Of a stretch of 64,000 nt of DNA, positions 25,401 to 33,482 are shown in pieces (the first letter of the stretch is position 1; each line of letters starts with the position of its first letter). Source of the stretch: Exiguobacterium sp. s48 (GTDB lineage: Bacteria > Bacillota > Bacilli > Exiguobacteriales > Exiguobacteriaceae); assembly GCF_018617395.1 (NCBI RefSeq), contig NZ_JACSKC010000001.1:1674001-1738000 (forward strand). The letters are read 5' to 3'. Below the pieces are notes generated by a model, which saw nothing but the letters and a program-made list of their open reading frames with translations, had not been told where the DNA came from and ran no database searches. Made by a program: the position numbers and the translations under genes.

Positions 25401-26249
25401 TCAGATTCGGCGCATCGAAATGGCTTCACGCATCTGTTGGAGAGACGCACGGGCCGCTTCGCCCCGGCGCATCATGACGGCTGTGAACAATGCATCGATG
25501 AGACTCAGTTCGGCAATCCGGGAAGCGAGCGCCTCCGAACGAAACGCCGTCTCTTGTGACACGGTATAGAGCGACACATCCGCCAGTTTCGAGAGAGGGG
25601 ACTTCGCATAGTTCGTGATGGCAATCATCGGCACACCCTTCTCCTTTAAGAGCTTGGCGATATCGAGTGTCTCCTTCGAGGCACCGGAATGCGAGATAAC
25701 GACGGCGACGTCTGTTGTCGTCAATTGTGAGGCCGACATGAGCTGCATATGCGACTCGAGAATCGCGCTCACTTGAAGCCCACTTCGGACAAACTTATGA
25801 TACGCGTCTAGGGCGACGACGGCCGACCCGCCGCTCCCGAAAAATTCGATGCGACGTGCATTGAGGAATAGCTCGACCGTCTTTTCAAGAGAGGGAGCCT
25901 CTAGAATCTGACGCGTCGACTCGATTGTCTTCCCGTTCGTCGAAAAAATTTTCTCTGCAATTTCGAGTACGGTATCTGTCTCAGCGATGTCTTCATGGAT
26001 GTCTTGGAGCGGAGCGACGACATCCGAGGCGAGCGCGATTTTAAGCGCCTGATAGCCTTTAAACCCGACACGCTGGCAAAAGCGGAACACGGTCGATTCG
26101 GCGACATCGAGGTCGTCTGCCACTTGATTGATCGTATGATGAATGATTTGTTCTGGTTGTTTCAAAATATAGTCGGCAATGCGCTGTTCTTTCTTGCTCA
26201 GTGTCGAATAGGCGCCACGAATGCGGGCCGTCCCGTTCATCGTTTCCAT
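25401..26249 (-). CDS. RpiR/MurR-family transcriptional regulator
   Basis: 282 residues: N-terminal helix-turn-helix (INQVADDLDVAESTVFRFCQRVGFKGY, about 40-67) and a C-terminal SIS phosphosugar-binding domain (FFGSGGSAVVALD near 136, VVISHSGASKETLD near 182). It probably senses 6-phosphogluconate or a related sugar phosphate and controls the gluconate operon at 29004-32834, because the same AT-rich motif occurs before both genes (inference). The frame opens with TTG at 26252; the ATG at 26249 fits the AGGGTG ribosome site better. Confidence 0.9.
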   Translation of the reverse strand: METMNGTARIRGAYSTLSKKEQRIADYILKQPEQIIHHTINQVADDLDVAESTVFRFCQRVGFKGYQALKIALASDVVAPLQDIHEDIAETDTVLEIAEKIFSTNGKTIESTRQILEAPSLEKTVELFLNARRIEFFGSGGSAVVALDAYHKFVRSGLQVSAILESHMQLMSASQLTTTDVAVVISHSGASKETLDIAKLLKEKGVPMIAITNYAKSPLSKLADVSLYTVSQETAFRSEALASRIAELSLIDALFTAVMMRRGEAARASLQQMREAISMRRI

Positions 26250-26291
26250 CAAGAATCACCCTTTCTCTTCTTCACTTAACGATACCGTTTC

Positions 26292-26304
26292 GAAAAAAAT
26301 TCCG
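26292..26304. promoter_or_regulatory. Candidate RpiR operator upstream of the rpiR gene
   Basis: GAAAAAAATTCCG, identical to 28912-28924 and sharing its GAAAAAAATTC core with 28973-28985 at the gluconate promoter. On the minus strand it overlaps a possible promoter (TTGCGG, 17 bases, TATCGT), consistent with autoregulation. Confidence 0.5.
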
Positions 26305-26371
26305 CAATGTGTGATTCATGCAAATGATTGACCCACCTTACAAAAGTAAGCAAGAAGCGCCATTCGTGAAT

Positions 26372-26396
26372 GTGCTACTCTAATAAAGCACTTTTT
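26372..26396 (+). terminator. Possible leader terminator upstream of the MHYT gene
   Basis: Short GTGCT/AGCAC stem (26372-26376 with 26387-26391) with a 10-base loop and five T residues, located 29 bases before the AAAGGA ribosome site. Weak; it may be an attenuator or chance. Confidence 0.3.
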
Positions 26397-26406
26397 CATT
26401 CACTCT

Positions 26407-28866
26407 TTGTACCATTTGAAATCGAAAGGACTGTTTCTCATCGAACATCACCTGAGTAGCTCGTACAACCTACCACTCGTCATTCTCTCTATCGCCGTCG
26501 CCATCTTTGCTGCCGGTGTCGCTCTCGATATTAGCAGTCGTTTGAAATATGCGAAGCACGCCTCTCGATTCAGCTGGGTCGCAGCGGGAGCTTTCAGTCT
26601 CGGACTCGGCATTTGGGCGATGCACTTCATCGGCATGTTGGCATTTCATCTTCACGCTGACGTGACGTATCACCTCGGTATCGTGCTCTTATCCATCGTG
26701 CCGGCCGTCGTCGCCTCCGGTCTCGCTTTTTGGATCATCAGTCATCCTGAAACGCGACCGACGCAGCTCGTCTTTGGCGCTTTCTTAATCAGTGTCGGGG
26801 TCGTTTCGATGCACTATATCGGGATGGAAGCGATGCAGATGAACGCGATTCTTACCTACGACCCGGTCATGTGGATCGCTTCTGCCATCGTCGCCTTCGT
26901 GGCTTCACTCGTCGGACTATACATTCTCTTTTATATCCCAAACGTCTCCCGATTCCATTGGCGTCGTCTTACCAGTTCAGTCTTGATCGGGGTCGCCGTT
27001 TCCGGCATGCATTACGTTGGGATGGGCGCGGCTCGTTTCACACCGATGAGCGGAGGAATGCAACCGGTCAATGGATACTCGGTTGATAGTACGCTTCTCG
27101 CCTACGTCATTGCGGCGAGCGTGATGACCTTATTTGTGATCATGTATATCTCACTCCGAACGGCCTCTCAACTTGAGGCACAATCTGAAGAACTCGAGAT
27201 GAAGTTCGAATCCATCATCGAGTCAGCATCTGATGCGATTATCGTTGCCGACCATACCCGGGTCATTCTCCAATGGAATCAAGGGGCTACCGACTTATTC
27301 GGCTACACTTACGACGAGATGATTGGGCAATCGATTGTCGCTATCATCCCGGAACGGTTCCGTGACGCGCATGAGCGCGGGATGAAGCGTTATGAAGCGA
27401 CAGGTGAAAAACGCGTCATCGGTCAAACGGTCGAACTCATCGGCTTACGAAAAGACGGTGTCGAAGTCCCGATTGAAATGTCACTCGGCACGTGGAAGAC
27501 AGAGAAAGGCCTCTTCTTTAGTAGCATCATCCGTGACATCAGTGAACGGAAACGGATCGAGGCACAAATCAACGACCTTGTCTATTTGGACCCGCTCACG
27601 GGACTTCCGAACCGCCGCCTGTTCAGCGATCGGCTCGATGCCCTGCTTGGACAAGGTCAATCTGAACAGTTTGCCTTGTACTATATCGATTTAGACAACT
27701 TCAAAGTCATCAACGACCGCTTCGGTCACTCCATCGGAGACCAATTTTTAAAACAAGTGACGACCCGCATCCAGTCGACGATTCAAAAATCGGACACGCT
27801 CGCCCGTCTCGGTGGAGATGAGTTCATCATCTTGTCACCGCATACGAAAAGTAACCTCGCGGCCCATCGTGCGCAAGAACTGATCAACGTCCTGAATCCT
27901 CCGTTCGAGCTTGAACATGAAGAGGTGTTCACAGGTGCCTCGATCGGCATCAGTCTCCATCCGTCCGACGGCGATACAGCCGAGGAATTGATTAAGAACG
28001 CTGACATCGCCATGTATCGGGCGAAAGCGGACGGCAAGAATGGGTATCAGTTCTTCACGAATGAATTGAATGAGTCCGTCTCCCGCCGCTCCAACTTATC
28101 GATGGCACTACGGAAAGGCATTGGGCGTGGTGAGTTCACCGTACACTATCAACCGCAAATCCAACTAGAGACTGAAATGGTCATTGGCATGGAAGCGCTC
28201 GTCCGCTGGAATCATCCAGAGTTCGGGATGATTTCCCCTGGTGAGTTTATTCCGATTGCTGAGGAAACAGGGAGCATCCATCGTCTCGGCGAGTTCGTTT
28301 TAAATGAGGCGTGTCGTCAAAATAAGGCGTGGCAAGATGCAGGGATTCCGCCGTTCCGGGTCGCCGTCAATATCTCGGCCATCCAGTTCGCTCAAAAAGA
28401 TTTACCGGAAGTCGTCAGTCGTGCCCTCGCCGCATCCGGTCTCGAGGCGCAATATTTAGAGCTTGAGTTGACCGAGAGCGTCATTCAAAGCGCGGACCGT
28501 GCCATCGAGACGATGCATGAACTCGTCGCCCTTGGCGTCCATCTCTCCATCGATGATTTCGGAACCGGGTATTCATCTCTCAGCTATTTGAAGCTGTTCC
28601 CGATTGATACGCTCAAGATCGACCAGCACTTCACAAAAAATATCGAGAGCGACGAGAAGGACGCGGCTCTCGTCAAAACAATCATTCGGATGGCGCACGA
28701 ACTCGACTTGAACGTCATCGCAGAAGGTGTCGAAACAGCACATCAAGTCGCCTTCCTAAAAGCCGAATCATGTAATCAGGCGCAAGGATATTTTTACAAT
28801 CGTCCGTTGCCGGCTGAAGAAATCGAAGTCTTCTTCCAACAATATAAGAAAGCGTCATCGAATTAA
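26407..28866 (+). CDS. MHYT-PAS-GGDEF-EAL c-di-GMP turnover protein
   Basis: Membrane sensor that makes and/or degrades c-di-GMP. Residues counted from 26407: seven-helix MHYT domain (about 20-255) with three motifs, MHFIGM near 72, MHYIGM near 135, MHYVGM near 201; PAS (about 260-385); GGDEF with intact LGGDEF near 469; EAL with MEALVRW near 595 and DDFGTGYSS. Both catalytic signatures are intact. The start is problematic: the frame opens with TTG at 26407 without a ribosome site, while the only good one (AAAGGA, 26425-26430) is 9 bases before an in-frame ATC at 26440 that would give the family-typical short N-terminus (xEHHLSSSYN). Confidence 0.9.
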   Translation: MYHLKSKGLFLIEHHLSSSYNLPLVILSIAVAIFAAGVALDISSRLKYAKHASRFSWVAAGAFSLGLGIWAMHFIGMLAFHLHADVTYHLGIVLLSIVPAVVASGLAFWIISHPETRPTQLVFGAFLISVGVVSMHYIGMEAMQMNAILTYDPVMWIASAIVAFVASLVGLYILFYIPNVSRFHWRRLTSSVLIGVAVSGMHYVGMGAARFTPMSGGMQPVNGYSVDSTLLAYVIAASVMTLFVIMYISLRTASQLEAQSEELEMKFESIIESASDAIIVADHTRVILQWNQGATDLFGYTYDEMIGQSIVAIIPERFRDAHERGMKRYEATGEKRVIGQTVELIGLRKDGVEVPIEMSLGTWKTEKGLFFSSIIRDISERKRIEAQINDLVYLDPLTGLPNRRLFSDRLDALLGQGQSEQFALYYIDLDNFKVINDRFGHSIGDQFLKQVTTRIQSTIQKSDTLARLGGDEFIILSPHTKSNLAAHRAQELINVLNPPFELEHEEVFTGASIGISLHPSDGDTAEELIKNADIAMYRAKADGKNGYQFFTNELNESVSRRSNLSMALRKGIGRGEFTVHYQPQIQLETEMVIGMEALVRWNHPEFGMISPGEFIPIAEETGSIHRLGEFVLNEACRQNKAWQDAGIPPFRVAVNISAIQFAQKDLPEVVSRALAASGLEAQYLELELTESVIQSADRAIETMHELVALGVHLSIDDFGTGYSSLSYLKLFPIDTLKIDQHFTKNIESDEKDAALVKTIIRMAHELDLNVIAEGVETAHQVAFLKAESCNQAQGYFYNRPLPAEEIEVFFQQYKKASSN

Positions 28867-28872
28867 TCCGTT

Positions 28873-28902
28873 CGACCTCCCATTGTGGAGGTTGATTTTT
28901 TT
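28873..28902 (+). terminator. Terminator of the MHYT-GGDEF-EAL gene
   Basis: ACCTCC/GGAGGT stem (28875-28880 with 28887-28892) extended by two pairs, then a run of T residues. Confidence 0.85.
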
Positions 28903-28911
28903 ATTCAAAAA

Positions 28912-28924
28912 GAAAAAAATTCCG
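28912..28924. promoter_or_regulatory. Candidate RpiR operator 1 of the gluconate operon
   Basis: Same 13-mer as 26292-26304, here ending 9 bases upstream of the -35 element. Confidence 0.5.
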
Positions 28925-28933
28925 TAATCACAC

Positions 28934-28961
28934 TTGTAAATCGAATTTATTTTGATATGAT
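28934..28961 (+). promoter_or_regulatory. Promoter of the gluconate operon
   Basis: -35 TTGTAA (28934-28939), 16-base spacer, -10 TATGAT (28956-28961), about 42 bases before the 6PGDH start. Confidence 0.65.
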
Positions 28962-28972
28962 GAATGCAGAGA

Positions 28973-28985
28973 CGGAAAAAAATTC
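28973..28985. promoter_or_regulatory. Candidate RpiR operator 2 of the gluconate operon
   Basis: CGGAAAAAAATTC just downstream of the predicted transcription start. With the site at 28912 it brackets the promoter, an arrangement suited to repression. Confidence 0.45.
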
Positions 28986-29003
28986 TTTTTCAGGGGTGAC
29001 AAT

Positions 29004-29885
29004 ATGGAAATTGGTTTGATTGGTTTAGGAAAGATGGGGTACAACTTGGCACTCAACTTGAGCGACCACGGACACACGGTCGTCGGGACGGACGTCGGGG
29101 ACGTCACATCGGACGCGTTCACAATCGTGCCGACACTTGAGGATGTCGTCAATCAATTGTCGACGCCACGTGTCATCTGGGCGATGGTCCCGGCCGGAGA
29201 CGTCACAGAATCCGTGCTCGCCGAATTGTATGAGCGACTCGAACCGGGCGACATCGTCATCGACGGAGGAAACTCGAACTACAAACTATCGGTCGCACGC
29301 GCCGAACACTTTGCTGAGAAGGACATCAAGTTCTTTGACTGCGGGACGAGCGGCGGGACGGACGGTGCACGAAACGGCGCCTGTACGATGGTCGGGGGTG
29401 ACGCGGATGCATGGCCGACGATCGAACCGATCTTTAAAGACTTGTCTGTCGAGAATGGTTATCTCTACACAGGTCCTGCCGGAAGCGGTCACTTCTTGAA
29501 GATGATCCATAACGGCATCGAGTATGGGATGATGCAGGCAATCGCCGAAGGATTCGATATCTTGGAGAAGAGTCCGTTTGACTACGACTATGAACAAGTC
29601 GCTCGCGTGTGGAACCACGGTTCGGTCGTCCGTTCTTGGCTCATGGAACTCACAGAGAATGCCTTCAAGAAAGATGCGAAGCTCGATGAGATTCGCGGGG
29701 TCATGCATTCATCAGGTGAAGGCAAATGGACAATCGAGACGGCGCTCGACCTTCAGGCGGCGGCACCCGTCATCGCCTTGTCGCTCATGATGCGCTATCG
29801 CTCACTCGAAGACGATACGTTCTCAGGTAAAGTCGTCGCCGCGCTCCGCAACGAGTTCGGTGGTCACGCAGTCGTCAAGAAGTAA
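29004..29885 (+). CDS. gnd: 6-phosphogluconate dehydrogenase, short type (copy 2, gluconate operon)
   Basis: 293 residues, clearly paralogous to the protein at 12592: GLGKMGYNLALNLS, DGGNSNYK, GTSGGTDGARNG, GPAGSGHFLKMIHNG. First gene of gnd-gntP-gntK, so it handles 6-phosphogluconate derived from imported gluconate. The aspartate ending strand 2 (VGTD) again hints at NAD preference. ATG at 29004 with AGGGGTG 5 bases upstream. The 3' end shares a 55-base identical block with copy 1. Confidence 0.94.
   Translation: MEIGLIGLGKMGYNLALNLSDHGHTVVGTDVGDVTSDAFTIVPTLEDVVNQLSTPRVIWAMVPAGDVTESVLAELYERLEPGDIVIDGGNSNYKLSVARAEHFAEKDIKFFDCGTSGGTDGARNGACTMVGGDADAWPTIEPIFKDLSVENGYLYTGPAGSGHFLKMIHNGIEYGMMQAIAEGFDILEKSPFDYDYEQVARVWNHGSVVRSWLMELTENAFKKDAKLDEIRGVMHSSGEGKWTIETALDLQAAAPVIALSLMMRYRSLEDDTFSGKVVAALRNEFGGHAVVKK
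29809..29863 (+). repeat. 55-bp perfect repeat shared by the two 6PGDH genes (copy 2)
   Basis: Identical to 13397-13451; flanking codons differ in both directions. Confidence 0.9.
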
Positions 29886-29892
29886 GAAATGC

Positions 29893-29926
29893 GGAAAAGG
29901 TCACGGGGAAATGGCCTTTTCCTTTG
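29893..29926 (+). terminator. Weak intercistronic terminator after 6PGDH copy 2
   Basis: GGAAAAGG/CCTTTTCC stem (29893-29900 with 29915-29922), 14-base loop, short TTTG tail. Probably partial read-through into gntP. Confidence 0.55.
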
Positions 29927-29934
29927 CCAGGAAC

Positions 29935-29948
29935 TGTAAACGGTTACA
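29935..29948. promoter_or_regulatory. cre site between gnd and gntP
   Basis: TGTAAACGGTTACA, an almost perfectly palindromic match to the cre consensus. No strong promoter is seen next to it, so CcpA may act here as a roadblock on transcripts coming from the gnd promoter. Confidence 0.75.
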
Positions 29949-29974
29949 TATTTGGAATTTAGGGGGAATACTCA

Positions 29975-31318
29975 ATGTCTGGCTCAACACTTATTTTGAT
30001 CGCCTTAGCCGGGATCTTCTTGCTCTTATTTTTAGTCATTCGCACAAAGCTTCACGCATTCGTTTCGTTGTTACTTGTTAGTTTAATCGTCGGGGTGGCA
30101 GCTGGCATGCCGCTCGGGGACGTCATCGCCTCCATCCAGAGCGGGATGGGCGGAACGCTCGGCTTCGTCGCCGTCGTCGTCGGTCTCGGCGCGATGTTCG
30201 GGAAAATGCTTGAAGTGTCAGGTGGCGCGGAACGCCTCGCCCAGACGCTCGTCAGTAAGTTCGGGGAAGATAAGGCACAATGGGCGCTCGGCATCACCGG
30301 GTTCATCGTTGCCGTCCCTGTCTTCTTCGATGTCGGTTTCATCATTCTCGTTCCAATCGTATACGGTCTCGCCAAAAAGACGGGACGTTCGCTTCTCTAT
30401 TATGGAATCCCGCTCCTCGCGGGTCTCGCGGTCACACATAGCTTCATCCCACCGACGCCTGGTCCGATCGCTGTTGCGAACTTGATTGGTGCCGACCTTG
30501 GATGGGTTATCTTGTTCGGTGTTATCGCCGGGATTCCAGCCATGATTTTAGCCGGTCCTGTTTTTGGGAAGTATATTGCTAAGAAGATTCATGTGACGAT
30601 TCCGGATTACATGGAATTTAAAGAAATCGATTCATCAAAAGAATTACCAAGCTTCAAAATGATTTTGTCGCTCATCTTGATTCCGCTCGTCTTGATTTTA
30701 GCGAACACGCTCTCAGCGGTTCTCTTGGATGAAGGTAACGCTATCCGTGACTTCTTGACGTTCCTCGGACATCCGTTCGTCGCCTTGACGATTGCGACGC
30801 TCCTCACGTTCGTCTTCCTCGGGACACGCCGTGGCTACTCACGTGACGAAGTACAAGAAATCGCAACGAAAGCACTCGAACCAGCCGGAATCATCATCCT
30901 CGTCACAGGGGCCGGTGGTGTGTTCAAACAAGTGCTCATCGACTCTGGTGTCGGTGACGTGCTCGGTGAAATGATGGCCGGGTCACCACTTCCGGCAATC
31001 GTTCTCGCCTTCTTGATCGCGACGGTCGTCCGTGTCGCCCAAGGGTCGGCAACGGTATCGATGGTCACGGCAGCTGGACTCATCACGCCATTACTTGAAA
31101 TTCAAAATATCACGGGTGCAGCGCTCGGTTTGATCGTCATCGCCATCGCTTCAGGGGCGACAGTTCTCTCACACGTCAACGACTCAGGCTTCTGGCTCGT
31201 CAACCGGTACTTCGGTCTCGACGTGAAAGACACGCTCAAGTCATGGACGATCATGGAAACGATTATCGGACTCACCGGCTTTGCCGTTGTGTTCTTGATT
31301 AGCCTATTTATCATCTAA
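29975..31318 (+). CDS. gntP: Gluconate:H+ symporter, GntP family
   Basis: 447 residues, about 12-14 hydrophobic segments, uniform with the GntP family: GMGGTLGFVAVVVGLGAMFGK near 50-69, FIPPTPGPIAVANLIGADLG near 147-166, and SHVNDSGFWLVNRYF near the C-terminus. Imports gluconate for phosphorylation by the kinase downstream. AGGGGG ribosome site. A cre site lies 26 bases upstream of the start. Confidence 0.95.
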   Translation: MSGSTLILIALAGIFLLLFLVIRTKLHAFVSLLLVSLIVGVAAGMPLGDVIASIQSGMGGTLGFVAVVVGLGAMFGKMLEVSGGAERLAQTLVSKFGEDKAQWALGITGFIVAVPVFFDVGFIILVPIVYGLAKKTGRSLLYYGIPLLAGLAVTHSFIPPTPGPIAVANLIGADLGWVILFGVIAGIPAMILAGPVFGKYIAKKIHVTIPDYMEFKEIDSSKELPSFKMILSLILIPLVLILANTLSAVLLDEGNAIRDFLTFLGHPFVALTIATLLTFVFLGTRRGYSRDEVQEIATKALEPAGIIILVTGAGGVFKQVLIDSGVGDVLGEMMAGSPLPAIVLAFLIATVVRVAQGSATVSMVTAAGLITPLLEIQNITGAALGLIVIAIASGATVLSHVNDSGFWLVNRYFGLDVKDTLKSWTIMETIIGLTGFAVVFLISLFII

Positions 31319-31334
31319 GTTAGGAAGTGATTGT

Positions 31335-32834
31335 GTGTTTACGATTGGGGTCGATATCGGGACGACGAGTACGAAAGCCGTCCTGTTCAACGGTCATCAA
31401 CAACTGGCGGTACATAACGTGTTGTATCCGCTTCTCACGCCCGATACGGAGACGGCCGAGCAAGACCCGGTCGTCATCTACGGGGCCGTGCTTGAAGCCG
31501 TCTCGGCGGTCCGCGCCAAAGCGGACGGTCCGATTCGCTTCGCATCGTTCAGTTCGGCGATGCACAGTTTGATCGCGCTCGATGCATCAGGACGTCCGCT
31601 CACGAACAGTATCACGTGGGCCGACAGTCGCGCGAATCCATATACGCAAGAAATCAAACGCGATGTTGATGCGAGTGCGCTCCATATGCGCACCGGCACC
31701 CCGGTCCATCCGATGGCACCGCTGTCGAAACTGCGCTGGTTGAAATCAGAACATCCTGACGTCTTTGAACAGACAGCTAAGTTCGTCTCCATCAAAGAAT
31801 ATGTCTTCTATCGGTTGACGGGACGCTTCGTCGTCGATCATTCCATCGCCTCTGCGACCGGGCTATTCAATTTGAAACAACAGGTTTGGGACACAGAAGC
31901 ACTTGAAGTCGCCGGTGTGACACGAGAGCGCTTGTCTGAACTCGTGCCGACGACCGAGATTTTACAAGTGACGCCTGAGGTGACCGAGACGCTCGGCTTT
32001 GACTTCCCACTCGTGATTGGGGCAAGCGACGGTGTACTCTCAAACCTCGGTGTTGGTGCCTTCGAACAAGGAGTCGTCGCCGTGACGATTGGGACGAGCG
32101 GCGCCATTAGGACAGTCGTCTCAGAACCGGTCGAAGATCCAAAAGGTCGCATCTTCTGTTATGCGCTGACAGATAAGCATTGGGTGATCGGTGGTCCGGT
32201 CAATAACGGCGGCATCATCCTCCGCTGGCTACGTGACGAGTTCGCAGCAAGTGAGGTCGAGACGGCGAAACGACTCGGCATCGATGCGTACGATGTGTTG
32301 ACACGAATCGCCGAGACGGTCAAACCTGGTGCCGACGGACTGTTGTTCCATCCGTATTTGATGGGTGAACGGGCTCCACTTTGGGATTCGAACGCTCGCG
32401 GTTCGTTCTTCGGACTCAGCATTCACCATAAAAGGGAACACTTTATCCGTGCCGTATTGGAAGGCGTCATCTTTAACCTCTATACGGTCATGCTCGCACT
32501 CGATGAGTTGACAGGCGCACCGAACCGCATCCATGCAACGGGTGGTTTTGCTCAATCAAGCCTGTGGCGTCAGATGATGGCAGACATCTTTGACACGCCG
32601 GTCGTCGTACCGGAAAGTCACGAGAGTTCATGCCTTGGGGCTGTCATGCTCGGGGAGTACGCCTTCGGGGACATCGAGGAATTCCAAGAAGTGCCACAAG
32701 TGACCCACGAGCACGCACCGAACATGGAAGCGACGAACGTGTATCGAGAGCTCTTGCCAATCTACATTCGCCTGTCACGTCACTTGTCAGAAGAATATGA
32801 AGCCATTTCAGCATTTCAGCGGAAGCATGTATAA
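31335..32834 (+). CDS. gntK: Gluconokinase, FGGY family
   Basis: Phosphorylates gluconate to 6-phosphogluconate, feeding the 6PGDH of the same operon. 499 residues; nucleotide and substrate motifs GVDIGTTSTKAV at the N-terminus, WADSRA near 95, VTIGTSGAIR near 250, and the FGGY signature region ATGGFAQSSLWRQM near 397. The start is GTG at 31335 with AGGAAGTG upstream; no in-frame ATG is close. Separated from gntP by 16 bases. Confidence 0.95.
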   Translation: MFTIGVDIGTTSTKAVLFNGHQQLAVHNVLYPLLTPDTETAEQDPVVIYGAVLEAVSAVRAKADGPIRFASFSSAMHSLIALDASGRPLTNSITWADSRANPYTQEIKRDVDASALHMRTGTPVHPMAPLSKLRWLKSEHPDVFEQTAKFVSIKEYVFYRLTGRFVVDHSIASATGLFNLKQQVWDTEALEVAGVTRERLSELVPTTEILQVTPEVTETLGFDFPLVIGASDGVLSNLGVGAFEQGVVAVTIGTSGAIRTVVSEPVEDPKGRIFCYALTDKHWVIGGPVNNGGIILRWLRDEFAASEVETAKRLGIDAYDVLTRIAETVKPGADGLLFHPYLMGERAPLWDSNARGSFFGLSIHHKREHFIRAVLEGVIFNLYTVMLALDELTGAPNRIHATGGFAQSSLWRQMMADIFDTPVVVPESHESSCLGAVMLGEYAFGDIEEFQEVPQVTHEHAPNMEATNVYRELLPIYIRLSRHLSEEYEAISAFQRKHV

Positions 32835-32840
32835 GTTTGA

Positions 32841-32875
32841 AGACTCGTCAGTCACTCGATTGACGGGTCTTTTTT
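32841..32875 (+). terminator. Terminator of the gluconate operon
   Basis: 10-bp stem (32841-32850 with 32861-32870) containing one mismatch or wobble, 10-base loop, six or more T residues. Confidence 0.9.
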
Positions 32876-32955
32876 CCCCATCCATCCTCTATCCCCTCTC
32901 CATCATTCGCTGTACACTGAGATGAAAGGATGAAACGTTACAGGAGGAAAAACTC

Positions 32956-33429
32956 ATGCAACTCAAAACAACCCGCTGCCTCATCCGCCCATTCGAACGC
33001 CAAGACATCGAATCGTTCATGACCTATCGAAACGACTTGGACTGGATGCAGCACCAATCGTTTAAAGGTCTTAGCTATATTGAATACGAGAACGCTCTAC
33101 TCGGCGAACAATCGCTTCAACACGGTATGCAACTCGCCATCATCGACCAAGCGACCGATGAATTGATTGGGGACGTGTATATCCAGCAAGAAGGCACAAC
33201 CTATTGGATTGGTTACACGGTTACCCCCACACGCGCTCGACAAGGCTATGCATTTGAAGTGATGTCAGGACTGATTCGTCACTTGGCTGACCACGGAGCA
33301 GAAGCGTTCAAAGCCGGCGTCCTCAAGACGAACACAGCATCCATCGCGCTATTAAAGAAATTGAACTTCACCTATCTCACGACAGAACTTGACGAACAGA
33401 TTTATCGTCTCGATGCCTCCAACATATGA
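32956..33429 (+). CDS. GNAT-family N-acetyltransferase
   Basis: 157 residues with the RimJ/RimL-like layout: TTRCLIRPFERQDIESFMTYR at the N-terminus, IDQATDELIGDVYIQQEG strand, and the acetyl-CoA loop region PTRARQGYAFEVMSGLI near 92-108; ASIALLKKLNFT near the C-terminus. Acetyl-CoA binding is likely, the acceptor unknown (protein N-terminus, antibiotic or metabolite). Strong AGGAGG ribosome site. Monocistronic. Confidence 0.85.
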   Translation: MQLKTTRCLIRPFERQDIESFMTYRNDLDWMQHQSFKGLSYIEYENALLGEQSLQHGMQLAIIDQATDELIGDVYIQQEGTTYWIGYTVTPTRARQGYAFEVMSGLIRHLADHGAEAFKAGVLKTNTASIALLKKLNFTYLTTELDEQIYRLDASNI

Positions 33430-33482
33430 TAAAGTATGTATCACATGTCGCTTGGTTTTGATTTGAGGGAGTTTTGAATTGA

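Noticed and set aside
29893-29948. Second promoter for gntP-gntK
   Set aside because: No -35/-10 pair with acceptable spacing was found between the hairpin and the gntP start, so only the cre site is reported.
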